Positions 1-8,949 of a DNA stretch of 64,000 bases are shown piece after piece. Source of the DNA: Bacteroides faecis MAJ27. GTDB taxonomy: Bacteria; Bacteroidota; Bacteroidia; Bacteroidales; Bacteroidaceae. A program made the translations under genes and the position numbers. The first letter of the stretch is position 1. Every line of letters starts with the position of its first letter. The DNA lies in the NCBI RefSeq assembly GCF_900106755.1, contig NZ_FNNN01000016.1:62001-126000 (forward strand). Direction: 5' to 3'. The notes below the pieces were generated by a model, which worked only from the letters and a program-made list of their open reading frames with translations, was not told the DNA's origin and made no database searches.

Positions 1-1
1 T

Positions 2-193
2 GACGATGATAGCGTGATTCCTGAGATTACCCGTGCCGAATTCGAACAATACGTTGCTGACGGCGTTATTCAAGGCGGTATGATTCCGAAGTTGGAGAAC
101 TCTTTTGAAGCAATTAATGCAGGAGTTACGGAAGTTGTAATTACCTTAGCATCAGCAATTAAGAACAACGAAGGAACGCGGATAAAAAAATAA
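2..193 (+). CDS. argB: Acetylglutamate kinase family (ArgB), C-terminal end only
   Basis: The window opens inside this gene. The last 63 codons are readable and end at TAA 191-193. The segment contains the GGMIPKL motif and the following EAI-GV-V-I stretch that form the C-terminal nucleotide-binding end of amino-acid kinases of the ArgB type. ArgB phosphorylates an N-acylated glutamate in arginine synthesis. Work on B. fragilis showed that this lineage uses N-succinyl rather than N-acetyl intermediates, so the substrate here may be N-succinylglutamate (family knowledge, not visible in this fragment). The 5' part lies outside the window. Confidence 0.85.
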   Translation, partial: DDDSVIPEITRAEFEQYVADGVIQGGMIPKLENSFEAINAGVTEVVITLASAIKNNEGTRIKK

Positions 194-254
194 TTCAAAA
201 AAAAGTAATGGGCATCTGTAACTTTTCGTATCCTAGCCCGTCATTATTATAGAG

Positions 255-764
255 ATGCAAGAAATCAGCTTCCGAAACGATATTTTGCCATTGAAGGACA
301 AACTCTTTCGACTGGCGCTCAGAATAACCCTGGATAGGGCAGAAGCCGAGGATGTCGTTCAGGACACCATGATAAGAGTGTGGAACAAGCGTGATGAGTG
401 GTCGCAATTTGAATCGGTTGAAGCCTACTGCCTGATTGTAACAAAGAATCTGGCAATAGACCGGAGCCAAAAGAAAGAAGCTCAGAACGTGGAAATCACT
501 CCTGAAATGGAGGAAGAACCTGATGCAAATAGTCCGTATGACCAGTTGGTTCATGATGAAAAAATGAACATTATCAACAGACTGGTGAACGAGCTTCCCG
601 AAAAACAGCGGCTTATCATGCAACTGAGGGACATTGAAGGTGAAAGCTATAAGAAGATTGCAACCCTTCTGAATCTGACAGAGGAACAAGTTAAAGTGAA
701 TCTTTTCAGGGCCAGACAAAAGGTAAAACAAAGGTATTTAGAAATTGACGAATATGGATTATAA
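255..764 (+). CDS. RNA polymerase sigma factor, ECF-like (sigma-70 family)
   Basis: 169 residues with the two-domain layout of ECF sigma factors. Region 2 lies near residues 10-80, with the AEDVVQDTMIRVW core-binding motif. Region 4 lies near residues 110-160, with the LPEKQRLIMQLRDIEG and helix-turn-helix stretch that reads the -35 element. Between them is a short acidic linker (EMEEEPDAN). The stop overlaps the ATG of the next gene by 11 bases, so the two are very likely co-translated, which is the usual arrangement for a sigma factor and its membrane partner. The regulon cannot be told from the sequence. Confidence 0.93.
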   Translation: MQEISFRNDILPLKDKLFRLALRITLDRAEAEDVVQDTMIRVWNKRDEWSQFESVEAYCLIVTKNLAIDRSQKKEAQNVEITPEMEEEPDANSPYDQLVHDEKMNIINRLVNELPEKQRLIMQLRDIEGESYKKIATLLNLTEEQVKVNLFRARQKVKQRYLEIDEYGL

Positions 765-1230
765 GGATATAGAACAGCTCCTTGAGCGATACTGGCAATG
801 CGAAACTTCTGTTGAGGAGGAATCTGTGTTGCGTGACTTCTTCTCCAGGGAAGACGTACCTGCTCATTTGCTCCGCTATAAGAACTTGTTTGTATATCAG
901 CAGGTTCAGCAGGAAGTAGGACTGGGCGAAGACTTTGACGCACGTATTCTGGCACAGGTGGAGACTCCGGTAGTGAAGGCAAAGCGTCTGACACTGACAG
1001 GCAGATTTATTCCTCTGTTCAAAGCTGCTGCCGTGATTGCAATTATCCTTTCTTTAGGAAATGTGGCACAACATTCATTTTCCGGAGATGAAGGAAGAGT
1101 CTTGGCAACGGATACCATTGGTAAACAAGTGACCGCACCGTCGGTAGCTCTGTCAAATGAGCTGAAGGCAGATCAGGCACTGGCTGATAGCCTCGCGAAG
1201 ATCAATAAGGTGCAGGTTATGGAAGAATAG
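754..1230 (+). CDS. Single-span membrane protein, putative partner of the upstream sigma factor
   Basis: 158 residues from ATG 754. A TTG start at 745 is possible but less likely. The N-terminal ~85 residues are soluble and acidic, a single hydrophobic helix lies near residues 90-107 (AAAVIAIILSLGNVA), and about 50 polar residues follow. This soluble-TM-soluble plan plus translational overlap with an ECF sigma gene is what a membrane anti-sigma factor or related regulator looks like. No anti-sigma zinc motif (HxxxCxxC) is present, so the anti-sigma role is inference from context. It is followed by a good terminator. Confidence 0.75.
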   Translation: MDYKDIEQLLERYWQCETSVEEESVLRDFFSREDVPAHLLRYKNLFVYQQVQQEVGLGEDFDARILAQVETPVVKAKRLTLTGRFIPLFKAAAVIAIILSLGNVAQHSFSGDEGRVLATDTIGKQVTAPSVALSNELKADQALADSLAKINKVQVMEE

Positions 1231-1352
1231 ACATTTTCATTTGCTTTAAACATATAATATAGTTAGTGTGCTTTAATTAAAACAACATCGAAAGCGAAAC
1301 TGTGAAGTTTTCAATTCTCTCAAATTTTTATAATGAAACTAACTAAATAAAT

Positions 1353-1384
1353 GGGCTACCGCGAGATGCAGTAGCCCTTTTATG
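1353..1384 (+). terminator. Rho-independent terminator after the sigma-factor pair
   Basis: GGGCTAC (1353-1359) pairs with GTAGCCC (1371-1377) across an 11-base loop and is followed by TTTTATGTTTT. It closes the argB/sigma-side plus-strand transcript about 120 bases after the last stop codon. Confidence 0.8.
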
Positions 1385-1473
1385 TTTTGGGGATATTTCT
1401 TGGATTTAATTGGATCAATCCGAAAAACCGGCTGTTTTTCAGTTTGTTTCTTTTTGTGCGGAAAAGAATATAT

Positions 1474-1556
1474 TTAGGCACGGATTACACGGATTTCACG
1501 GTTTTAGTGTTATGATTACGTAAAACAACCGTGAAATCCGTGTAATCCGTGCCTAA
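1474..1556. repeat. Solo palindrome of the CACGGATTA family (copy 1, no gene inside)
   Basis: Two near-perfect ~30-base arms face each other: TTAGGCACGGATTACACGG... from 1474, and its complement ending GTGCCTAA at 1556. The loop between them is only ~25 bases. Each arm is itself a 9-base tandem repeat, CACGGATTA-CACGGATTT-CACGG. The same arms enclose a gene at 55402-55837 and recur empty at 59814-59893. Otherwise the 1231-1608 gap holds only the terminator above. Confidence 0.9.
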
Positions 1557-1608
1557 TCCTTAATTTATAATTTAGTTCATTTCGGTACAGTATGGAGCTC
1601 TGACCCAT

Positions 1609-2394
1609 TTAATTCAGTTTGCGGAGCTTTTTGCGGGGGAAGTCAATAGTCTGAGGGTTCCCTTTGTAAGCAACACTACCGCTTCCGCTGACATGTCCGC
1701 CTAGTTTGCCGTTGACGAAACAGCTAATGTTGCCCGAACCTGAGATACCCGCATATACGTCCGTAGCTTCCAGGTCAGCGGCTTTGATATTGCCGGACCC
1801 TGATATGTTGTACTTTGCTGCGCTTGCCATACCGTCAAGGGTGATGTTGCCTGAACCGGAAATGCTTGCAGAACAGGTGCTGCTGTCTATTTTTTTGAGT
1901 CTGACATTGCCCGAACCATGAATTGCAATTGCCAGATGGTTGGTGTCGAATGTACTTCCGTCTAAGTTGCCCGAACCATTAATCGTTACCTTGAGATCTC
2001 CCTTTGTGTGAATCCCGTTTGCGAAGAGAATACCACCTGATCCGTTGAGTGTCAGTCTGTTCAGGTCGGGTGAAAAGACTTTGATCTCCAGCTTGCCTCT
2101 GTCGATGATATTGACATTCTTTTTGAACTTTATATTCAAGGTTTCTCCATTAACTGTTATCTCCAGAAGTTCTACGATGTTGTCCGAACCGTAAACTTCA
2201 ATATGAGAGCAGGAGTCTTGCTGATAGATGATATTGGCACTGCCTGACATGCTGATGTCATTGAAGTTTTCCAGATTTTCTTTTTTGGTGATGTAGTTTT
2301 TGCTGCCTTTTACAATAGGACCATTCATACAGGAAGTGGCGGAGAATATCAGGAATATCCCGAGTAACCATGCAACTAGTGTGTTTCTTTTCAT
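1609..2394 (-). CDS. DUF2807 (GIN-domain) lipoprotein
   Basis: 261 residues. The N-terminus is a lipoprotein signal (hydrophobic stretch, then SATSC near residue 22), so the mature protein is lipid-anchored in the envelope. The rest is the DUF2807 'putative auto-transporter adhesin, head GIN domain' pattern: recurring GSG-N-I/V turns about every 18-22 residues from residue ~110 to 245 (GSGGI, GSGNL, GSGNV, GSGNI and so on), typical of a right-handed beta-helix. The C-terminus is basic (FPRKKLRKLN). The function of the family is not established despite the name. It stands alone, and faces away from the metallopeptidase gene at 2530. Confidence 0.88.
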   Translation of the reverse strand: MKRNTLVAWLLGIFLIFSATSCMNGPIVKGSKNYITKKENLENFNDISMSGSANIIYQQDSCSHIEVYGSDNIVELLEITVNGETLNIKFKKNVNIIDRGKLEIKVFSPDLNRLTLNGSGGILFANGIHTKGDLKVTINGSGNLDGSTFDTNHLAIAIHGSGNVRLKKIDSSTCSASISGSGNITLDGMASAAKYNISGSGNIKAADLEATDVYAGISGSGNISCFVNGKLGGHVSGSGSVAYKGNPQTIDFPRKKLRKLN

Positions 2395-2498
2395 AATTTA
2401 TATCTGATTTTAATATGAGTATGTATAGATTAGACGTGGTGAGTTTACATAAAGTTGCATTGAACGTAACTTTTTTCGTCACAGGCTTCTTTTTTTAT

Positions 2499-2506
2499 TA
2501 TTTTTG
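2499..2506 (+). promoter_or_regulatory. Bacteroides-type -7 element (TATTTTTG)
   Basis: Matches TAnnTTTG, 24 bases upstream of the ATG at 2530, so the metallopeptidase gene probably has its own promoter. No clean -33 TTTG was found at the ideal distance. Confidence 0.45.
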
Positions 2507-2529
2507 CAGCATCGGTTAAGGAAGAGAAA

Positions 2530-3228
2530 ATGGATACAGTGATAGAAGATGATGAATTAGGATGTTTGATAGTGCGTGTCAATCCACGTGCCCGCAGTCT
2601 GGTATTTCGTACGAAAAGCGATGCGGTCTATGTATCGGTGCCTCCCGGTACTACGATGAATGAGGTGAAGCGTGCTATTGAGAATCTGCGTAACAAGTTG
2701 CTGACTTCCCGCCGAAAGGCTACCCGCCCGCTGATCGACTTGAATTACAAGATTGATACGGAGTTTTTCAAATTGTCTCTGGTTGCAGGTGAAAAAGAAC
2801 AGTTTCTGGCTAACTCCCGATTGGGAAATATGCAGATTATATGCCCGCCCCAGGCTGTTTTCGAAGATGAAAATCTACAGAATTGGTTGCGTAAAGTAAT
2901 TGAAGAATCTTTGAGACGGAATGCCAAAAGTATTCTTCCTCCACGGCTGGAACGATTGTCCCGACAATGGGGATTAACCTATGCCGGGGTGAAAATAAAT
3001 TCCAGTCAGGGGCGTTGGGGGAGCTGCTCGGCACGAAAAAATATAAATCTGTCCTATTATCTTGTGTTACTGCCTTCCCACTTGATAGACTATGTGCTTC
3101 TGCACGAATTGTGCCATACCCGTGAAATGAATCATAGCGATCGGTTCTGGAACCTGTTGAATCAGTTTACAGAAGGTAAAGCACTGGCTCTGCGGAAAGA
3201 ACTTCGGGGATACCGTACAGAGATATAA
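2530..3228 (+). CDS. YgjP/DUF45-type zinc metallopeptidase
   Basis: 232 residues, cytosolic (no signal peptide). The C-terminal third has the WGSCS stretch and the HELCH zinc motif near residues 192-196, followed ten residues later by NHSDRFW. This is the third-ligand region characteristic of the DUF45/YgjP (SprT-like, M48-related) family. The N-terminal ~90 residues carry the family's usual beta-rich part. The full set of ligand residues is present, so it should bind zinc. The physiological substrate of the family is not settled. Monocistronic. Confidence 0.9.
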   Translation: MDTVIEDDELGCLIVRVNPRARSLVFRTKSDAVYVSVPPGTTMNEVKRAIENLRNKLLTSRRKATRPLIDLNYKIDTEFFKLSLVAGEKEQFLANSRLGNMQIICPPQAVFEDENLQNWLRKVIEESLRRNAKSILPPRLERLSRQWGLTYAGVKINSSQGRWGSCSARKNINLSYYLVLLPSHLIDYVLLHELCHTREMNHSDRFWNLLNQFTEGKALALRKELRGYRTEI

Positions 3229-3277
3229 AACAGAAATGTCCGTACCAAACTCTTGGCATCAGCTGCGCATTATCCAG

Positions 3278-3673
3278 CTATCGGGCTAATTGCTTAATTC
3301 CATCCGCTTCTTTCTCGAACTGATAAGTACCGCCCCGCTCACTGAGGTCGAAAGTGGAAACCAGTTCGGTTTTGTTGTCCACTACCAGCAGTGCGCTTTG
3401 CTCTGCAAACCGACCTACTTCAACCGTATAAGGCTCCTCGGATATCGTTTTGTTAAGGATGAGGCTGTCATTGACATATAAAGAAACAGAGTCTCCGGCA
3501 AATCCTTTTACCAGACTGATAGAATATGTTTCGATAAAATGTCGCTGCTCCTGCTTGTCGCGTTGCAAACGCATACTCATATAAATAAAGATAACTACAA
3601 CAAAAATAACGGCAAAAGCCAGTATTCCGTTGCCTACCATAAACTGTTTGTTGGTGTTGAGACGATGTGCCAT
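3278..3673 (-). CDS. Small membrane-anchored protein, unknown function
   Basis: 131 residues. A hydrophobic helix lies near residues 16-33 (GILAFAVIFVVVIFIYMSM), preceded by a polar stretch. About 95 residues follow that are predicted beta-rich and contain no recognisable motif. It reads like a type II membrane protein with a small extracytoplasmic domain. It converges on the metallopeptidase gene and is divergent from rimP. A TATCTTTA box lies on the minus strand at 3699-3706, a one-base departure from the -7 consensus. I do not recognise a family. Confidence 0.75.
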   Translation of the reverse strand: MAHRLNTNKQFMVGNGILAFAVIFVVVIFIYMSMRLQRDKQEQRHFIETYSISLVKGFAGDSVSLYVNDSLILNKTISEEPYTVEVGRFAEQSALLVVDNKTELVSTFDLSERGGTYQFEKEADGIKQLAR

Positions 3674-3748
3674 GGTTCCTGTTTTTTTAATTTGCGGTGT
3701 AAAGATACGGATATACGACTGTTAATTCATACTTTTTTTCTTTAATGT

Positions 3749-3779
3749 TTTGTAGTCGAATAGATTATTTATATCTTTG
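3749..3779 (+). promoter_or_regulatory. Promoter of the rimP-nusA-infB operon
   Basis: A textbook Bacteroides primary-sigma promoter: TTTG at 3749-3752, exactly 19 bases, then TATCTTTG at 3772-3779. The leader to the rimP ATG is about 60 bases and contains GGAG...CTCC followed by seven T (3801-3827), a weak attenuator-like hairpin. Confidence 0.85.
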
Positions 3780-3845
3780 CAACCGAAATGGATGAAAGGT
3801 GGAGGGGCGATTAAGCTCCTTTTTTTGTTCTTATATAGTTAATAA

Positions 3846-4313
3846 ATGATAGAAAAGAAAACTGTTTGTCAGATTGTTGAAGAGTGGCTGGAAGGAAAAG
3901 ACTACTTTCTGGTAGAGGTGACCGTGAGCCCGGATGACAAGATTGTGGTCGAAATAGACCACGCAGAGGGAGTTTGGATCGAAGATTGCGTAGAGCTTAG
4001 CCGCTTTATCGAGTCGAAACTGAACCGTGAAGAGGAAGATTATGAACTGGAAGTGGGTTCTGCCGGTATCGGACAACCCTTTAAAGTGCTGCAACAGTAT
4101 TACATCCACATCGGACAGGAAGTGGAAGTAGTGACCAGGGACGGACGTAAACTGGCAGGTGTCCTGAAAGATGCCGATGAAGAGAAGTTTACGGTAGGCG
4201 TACAGAAGAAGGTAAAACCCGAAGGCTCCAAGCGTCCGAAACTGATTGAAGAGGACGAAACCTTCACTTATGAGCAAATAAAATATACTAAATACTTAAT
4301 TAGCTTTAAATAG
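3846..4313 (+). CDS. rimP: Ribosome maturation factor RimP
   Basis: 155 residues, the usual length. The N-terminal alpha/beta domain contains the conserved pattern around VEIDHAEGVWIEDC and the ELEVGSAGIGQPFK segment near residues 65-85. The C-terminal Sm-like beta domain follows (VEVVTRDGRKLAGVLKDAD). RimP helps assemble the 30S subunit. It is the first gene of rimP-nusA-infB, an arrangement conserved across bacteria, with two bases between its stop and the nusA ATG. Confidence 0.96.
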   Translation: MIEKKTVCQIVEEWLEGKDYFLVEVTVSPDDKIVVEIDHAEGVWIEDCVELSRFIESKLNREEEDYELEVGSAGIGQPFKVLQQYYIHIGQEVEVVTRDGRKLAGVLKDADEEKFTVGVQKKVKPEGSKRPKLIEEDETFTYEQIKYTKYLISFK

Positions 4314-4315
4314 TT

Positions 4316-5635
4316 ATGGCCAAAAAAGAAGAAACAATCAGCTTGATTGATACATTTTCGGAATTTAAGGAACTGAAGAATATCGATAGAACGACCATGG
4401 TTAGCGTACTCGAAGAGTCGTTCCGTAGCGTAATCGCGAAAATGTTTGGCACCGATGAAAATTACGACGTGATCGTGAACCCGGACAAGGGTGACTTTGA
4501 GATATGGCGTAACCGTGAAGTTGTGGCCGATGAAGATTTGACAAACCCCAACATGCAGATTTCGCTGTCGGAAGCACAGAAGATCGATGCTTCATACGAA
4601 GAAGGCGAAGAAGTGACTGATGAGGTGATTTTTGCCAAGTTCGGACGTCGTGCTATCCTGAATCTCCGCCAGACACTGGCTTCAAAGATTCTGGAACTTG
4701 AAAAGGACAGTATTTATAATAAATATATTGATAAAGTAGGTACAATCATCAACGCAGAGGTATATCAGATCTGGAAGAAAGAAATGCTGCTTCTGGACGA
4801 TGAAGGAAACGAACTGCTGCTGCCTAAGACGGAACAGATCCCGAGCGACTTTTATCGCAAAGGTGAAACGGCCCGTGCAGTAGTTGCCCGCGTAGACAAC
4901 AAGAACAATAATCCGAAGATTATTTTGTCTCGTACTTCTCCCGTTTTCCTGCAACGTCTGTTCGAAATGGAAGTGCCTGAAATCAATGATGGTTTGATTA
5001 CCATTAAAAAGATTGCCCGTATTCCTGGCGAACGTGCCAAGATCGCAGTGGAGTCTTATGATGACAGAATCGATCCCGTAGGTGCCTGTGTAGGTGTAAA
5101 AGGGAGTCGTATTCATGGGATTGTTCGTGAGTTACGCAATGAAAATATCGACGTAATCAATTATACATCGAACATTTCATTGTTTATTCAGCGCGCCTTG
5201 AGCCCGGCTAAGATTTCTTCTATCCGTCTGAACGAGGAAGAGAAAAAAGCCGAGGTGTTCCTTAAACCGGAAGAGGTATCGCTGGCTATTGGTAAAGGCG
5301 GTTTGAATATCAAGCTGGCCAGTATGTTGACCGAGTACACTATCGACGTGTTCCGCGAATTGGATGAGAATGTAGCTGATGAAGATATCTATCTCGATGA
5401 GTTCAGAGATGAAATTGACGGATGGGTGATTGATGCAATCAAGGCTATCGGTATTGATACGGCGAAGGCTGTATTGAATGCACCTCGCGAGATGTTGATT
5501 GAAAAGACGGACCTGGAAGAAGAGACAGTGGACGAGGTAATACGTATTTTGAAATCGGAGTTTGAAGAAGAACCGGCAGCAGAGGTGGAGCCTGAGATAG
5601 AGGCAGAGCCAGAGGCTGAACCAACACAAGAGTAA
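4316..5635 (+). CDS. nusA: Transcription termination/antitermination factor NusA
   Basis: 439 residues. The order is an N-terminal RNA-polymerase-binding domain (~1-125), an S1 domain (~130-200), then KH1 and KH2 (~225-345), with GACVGVKGSRIHGIVREL and AIGKGGLNIKLAS as the GxxG loops. A short helical C-terminal region and an acidic tail very rich in Glu-Ala-Pro (from ~420) complete it. It binds RNA polymerase and nascent RNA and sets pausing and termination. The E. coli-type duplicated acidic repeats are absent, as in most non-proteobacteria. The 52-base gap to infB holds no terminator. Confidence 0.97.
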   Translation: MAKKEETISLIDTFSEFKELKNIDRTTMVSVLEESFRSVIAKMFGTDENYDVIVNPDKGDFEIWRNREVVADEDLTNPNMQISLSEAQKIDASYEEGEEVTDEVIFAKFGRRAILNLRQTLASKILELEKDSIYNKYIDKVGTIINAEVYQIWKKEMLLLDDEGNELLLPKTEQIPSDFYRKGETARAVVARVDNKNNNPKIILSRTSPVFLQRLFEMEVPEINDGLITIKKIARIPGERAKIAVESYDDRIDPVGACVGVKGSRIHGIVRELRNENIDVINYTSNISLFIQRALSPAKISSIRLNEEEKKAEVFLKPEEVSLAIGKGGLNIKLASMLTEYTIDVFRELDENVADEDIYLDEFRDEIDGWVIDAIKAIGIDTAKAVLNAPREMLIEKTDLEEETVDEVIRILKSEFEEEPAAEVEPEIEAEPEAEPTQE

Positions 5636-5687
5636 TATGCATTACGATTGAATTTTCTTCGCTCCATTTATTCATTAAATTTTAAAT

Positions 5688-8600
5688 ATGACGATAAGGT
5701 TAAACAAAGTTACAAGAGATTTGAATGTAGGAATCGCGACGGTAGTTGAGTTCCTGCAAAAGAAAGGGTATACCGTTGAGGCTAATCCTAATACCAAAAT
5801 TAGTGAGGAGCAGTACGCTGTGCTCGTTAAAGAGTTTAGTACAGATAAGAACCTTAGACTTGAATCGGAGCGTTTCATCCAGGAACGTCAGAATAAGGAA
5901 CGTAATAAGGCATCGGTATCTATCGAAGGCTTCGAGAAGCAGCAGGAGAAACCGAAGTCGGAAGATGTGATTAAGACAGTCGTACCGGAGGATGCACGTC
6001 CTAAGTTTAAACCTGTCGGAAAAATAGATTTGGATAAATTGAACGGTCGGAGAACAGATAAAGTAGAAAAAGCGCCGGAAAAGAAAGTAGAACCTGTAGT
6101 GGAACAGCCTGTGGCAGCGCAACCAGTTGCCGAAAAAACAGTCGTTGAGAAGCCTGCGGTTGAACCCGAAGTGAAAAAGGAAGAGCCGAAAGTAGAAAAG
6201 GTGGAAGTCATTGCACCGAAACCTGCACCGGCACCTGCTCCGGTAGAACAGCCTGTAGTAGCATCGAAACCCGCAGTGGAGACAAAACCGGTAGAAGTTG
6301 AGAAAGCAGTAGTGGAAGAAGTAAAGAAAGAAGAGCCGAAGGTGGTAGAAGCTGCACCTGTGAAGGCGGAAGAACGTAAAGTAGAAAGAACGGCAGAAGT
6401 AGCTGCAACAGCGGCAACTCCGACTGAAGAAAATACGTCAAAAGACAATGAGGTGTTTAAAATCCGTCAACCGGAACTGGGAGCGAAGATCAATGTCATC
6501 GGTCAGATTGACCTGGCTGCATTGAACCAGTCTACTCGTCCTAAGAAGAAATCGAAGGAAGAAAAACGCCGCGAACGCGAAGAAAAAGAAAAGGTTCGTC
6601 AGGATCAGAAGAAACTGATGAAGGAAGCTATCATCAAGGAAATCCGTAAAGAGGATAGTAAACAGGCGAAACCGGGAGCAAAAGACAATAATGCCGATGC
6701 TGCCAGAAAGAAACGGAATCGTATCAACAAAGAAAAGGTGGATGTCAACAATGTGGCAACTTCCAACTTTGCTGCACCGAGACCGAACACTCAGACCGGT
6801 AAAGGTGGTGGCAATCACCCCCGTCCTCAAGGTCAAGGCCAGGGACAGGGCAATAATAACAACAAGAAGAATAATAATAAAGATCGCTTCAAGAAGCCGG
6901 TTATCAAGCAGGAGGTTAGCGAAGAAGACGTAGCAAAGCAGGTAAAAGAAACCTTGGCACGTCTGACAACCAAGGGCAAGAACAAGACTTCTAAGTACCG
7001 TAAGGAAAAACGTGAAATGGCTTCCAACCGTATGCAGGAACTGGAAGATCAGGAAATGGCAGAAAGCAAGGTACTGAAGCTGACTGAATTCGTAACGGCT
7101 AACGAGTTGGCAACGATGATGGACGTATCAGTCAATCAGGTTATTGCAACTTGTATGAGTATCGGTATGATGGTTTCTATTAACCAGCGTCTGGATGCGG
7201 AAACAATCAATCTGGTGGCCGAAGAGTTTGGTTTCAAGACCGAATATGTAAGTGCGGAAGTAGCGCAAGCTATCGTAGAGGAAGAAGATGCTCCGGAAGA
7301 CTTGCAGCCGCGTGCTCCGATCGTAACAGTGATGGGACACGTCGACCACGGTAAGACTTCGTTGCTCGACTACATCCGTAAGGCGAATGTAATTGCCGGT
7401 GAGGCCGGAGGTATTACACAGCACATCGGTGCTTACAACGTACAGCTGGAAGACGGACGTCGCATTACATTCCTGGATACTCCGGGGCATGAGGCGTTTA
7501 CAGCTATGCGTGCCCGTGGTGCGAAAGTTACGGATATCGCGATCATTATTGTGGCAGCCGATGACAACGTAATGCCACAGACGAAAGAAGCGATCAATCA
7601 TGCGATGGCAGCAGGTGTACCTATTGTGTTTGCTATTAATAAGGTAGATAAGCCGACTGCCAATCCGGACAAGATTAAGGAAGAACTGGCTGCAATGAAC
7701 TATCTCGTGGAAGAATGGGGTGGTAAATATCAGTCACAAGATATCTCTGCCAAGAAAGGTATAGGTGTGGAAGATCTGATGGAGAAAGTATTGCTGGAAG
7801 CTGAGATGCTTGATTTGAAAGCGAATCCGAACCGTAATGCAACAGGATCTATCATTGAATCTTCGCTGGATAAAGGACGTGGTTATGTAGCTACGGTACT
7901 GGTGTCCAACGGTACTTTGAAAGTCGGAGACATCGTACTGGCAGGAACCAGCTATGGACGTGTGAAGGCTATGTTCAATGAACGTAATCAGCGGGTGAAA
8001 GAGGCAGGACCTGCCGAACCGGCATTGATTCTGGGATTGAACGGTGCTCCTGCCGCAGGTGACACATTCCATGTTGTTGAAAGCGATCAGGAAGCTCGTG
8101 AGATTACGAACAAGCGTGAACAGTTGGCTCGTGAACAAGGCTTGCGTACACAGAAGATTCTTACACTGGATGAACTGGGTCGTCGTATTGCATTGGGTAA
8201 CTTCCAGGAATTGAATATCATCGTTAAGGGTGACGTGGATGGTTCTGTGGAAGCATTGAGCGACTCGTTGATCAAGCTGTCTACTGAACAGATTCAGGTA
8301 AATGTGATCCATAAAGGTGTGGGTGCTATCTCCGAATCGGATGTATCACTGGCTGCCGCTTCGGATGCAATTATCGTCGGATTCCAGGTACGTCCTTCGG
8401 GTGCTGCTGCTAAGATGGCTGAACAGGAAGGTGTCGATATCCGTAAGTACTCTGTCATCTATGATGCAATTGAAGAGGTGAAGGCTGCTATGGAAGGTAT
8501 GTTGGCTCCGGAATTGAAAGAACAGATTACGGCAACGATCGAAATTCGCGAAGTATTCAATATCACGAAAGTGGGACTTGTAGCGGGTGCGGTAGTGAAG

Positions 8601-8816
8601 ACCGGAAAGGTAAAACGAAGCGACAAGGCTCGTTTGATCCGCGATGGTATCGTTATCTTCACCGGAAATATCAATGCACTGAAACGCTTCAAGGATGATG
8701 TGAAAGAAGTTGGTACGAACTTCGAGTGTGGTATCAGTCTGGTGAACTGCAACGACATGAAGGTAGGCGATATGATCGAGACATTCGAAGAAATAGAAGT
8801 GAAACAAACTTTATAA
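5688..8816 (+). CDS. infB: Translation initiation factor IF-2
   Basis: 1042 residues, long for IF-2 because of an extended N-terminal half. Residues ~85-260 are a low-complexity Glu/Lys/Pro/Val/Ala stretch and residues ~285-430 are strongly basic and Asn-rich. The GTPase core starts near residue 549 with GHVDHGKTS (P-loop), then DTPGHEAF (G3) and NKVDKP (G4). Domains that bind initiator tRNA follow to the C-terminus. It delivers fMet-tRNA to the 30S subunit. Last clear member of the rimP operon; a palindromic repeat separates it from cvpA. Confidence 0.98.
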   Translation: MTIRLNKVTRDLNVGIATVVEFLQKKGYTVEANPNTKISEEQYAVLVKEFSTDKNLRLESERFIQERQNKERNKASVSIEGFEKQQEKPKSEDVIKTVVPEDARPKFKPVGKIDLDKLNGRRTDKVEKAPEKKVEPVVEQPVAAQPVAEKTVVEKPAVEPEVKKEEPKVEKVEVIAPKPAPAPAPVEQPVVASKPAVETKPVEVEKAVVEEVKKEEPKVVEAAPVKAEERKVERTAEVAATAATPTEENTSKDNEVFKIRQPELGAKINVIGQIDLAALNQSTRPKKKSKEEKRREREEKEKVRQDQKKLMKEAIIKEIRKEDSKQAKPGAKDNNADAARKKRNRINKEKVDVNNVATSNFAAPRPNTQTGKGGGNHPRPQGQGQGQGNNNNKKNNNKDRFKKPVIKQEVSEEDVAKQVKETLARLTTKGKNKTSKYRKEKREMASNRMQELEDQEMAESKVLKLTEFVTANELATMMDVSVNQVIATCMSIGMMVSINQRLDAETINLVAEEFGFKTEYVSAEVAQAIVEEEDAPEDLQPRAPIVTVMGHVDHGKTSLLDYIRKANVIAGEAGGITQHIGAYNVQLEDGRRITFLDTPGHEAFTAMRARGAKVTDIAIIIVAADDNVMPQTKEAINHAMAAGVPIVFAINKVDKPTANPDKIKEELAAMNYLVEEWGGKYQSQDISAKKGIGVEDLMEKVLLEAEMLDLKANPNRNATGSIIESSLDKGRGYVATVLVSNGTLKVGDIVLAGTSYGRVKAMFNERNQRVKEAGPAEPALILGLNGAPAAGDTFHVVESDQEAREITNKREQLAREQGLRTQKILTLDELGRRIALGNFQELNIIVKGDVDGSVEALSDSLIKLSTEQIQVNVIHKGVGAISESDVSLAAASDAIIVGFQVRPSGAAAKMAEQEGVDIRKYSVIYDAIEEVKAAMEGMLAPELKEQITATIEIREVFNITKVGLVAGAVVKTGKVKRSDKARLIRDGIVIFTGNINALKRFKDDVKEVGTNFECGISLVNCNDMKVGDMIETFEEIEVKQTL

Positions 8817-8946
8817 TAATTGACAATTGACAGTTGACAATTGACAATTGATAGTTGGTTGGAAAACTTAAAAGTTGACAATTGATGATTGATGGTTGAT
8901 AATGGTTTTAATTGTCAATTGTCAATCGTCAATTGTCAATTTTAAT
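8817..8946. repeat. Palindrome with ATTGACA heptad arms
   Basis: The left arm (8818-8852) is about five copies of the 7-base unit ATTGACA. The right arm (8909-8945) is its complement with two mismatches, so the RNA would fold into a long hairpin between infB and cvpA. Translating through it upstream of cvpA gives a spurious N-terminal extension, which is why the cvpA start is placed after it. Confidence 0.85.
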
Positions 8947-8949
8947 ATT

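Noticed and set aside
5888..6448. 186-codon minus-strand frame opposite infB (Ser/Thr/Ala/Gly rich)
   Set aside because: It is the mirror of the low-complexity Lys/Glu/Pro/Val region of IF-2, with no independent evidence.
8896..8949. N-terminal extension of CvpA
   Set aside because: The residues are a translation of the ATTGACA heptad palindrome; the family-like start MTTIDIIILIIVGAG begins at 8950.
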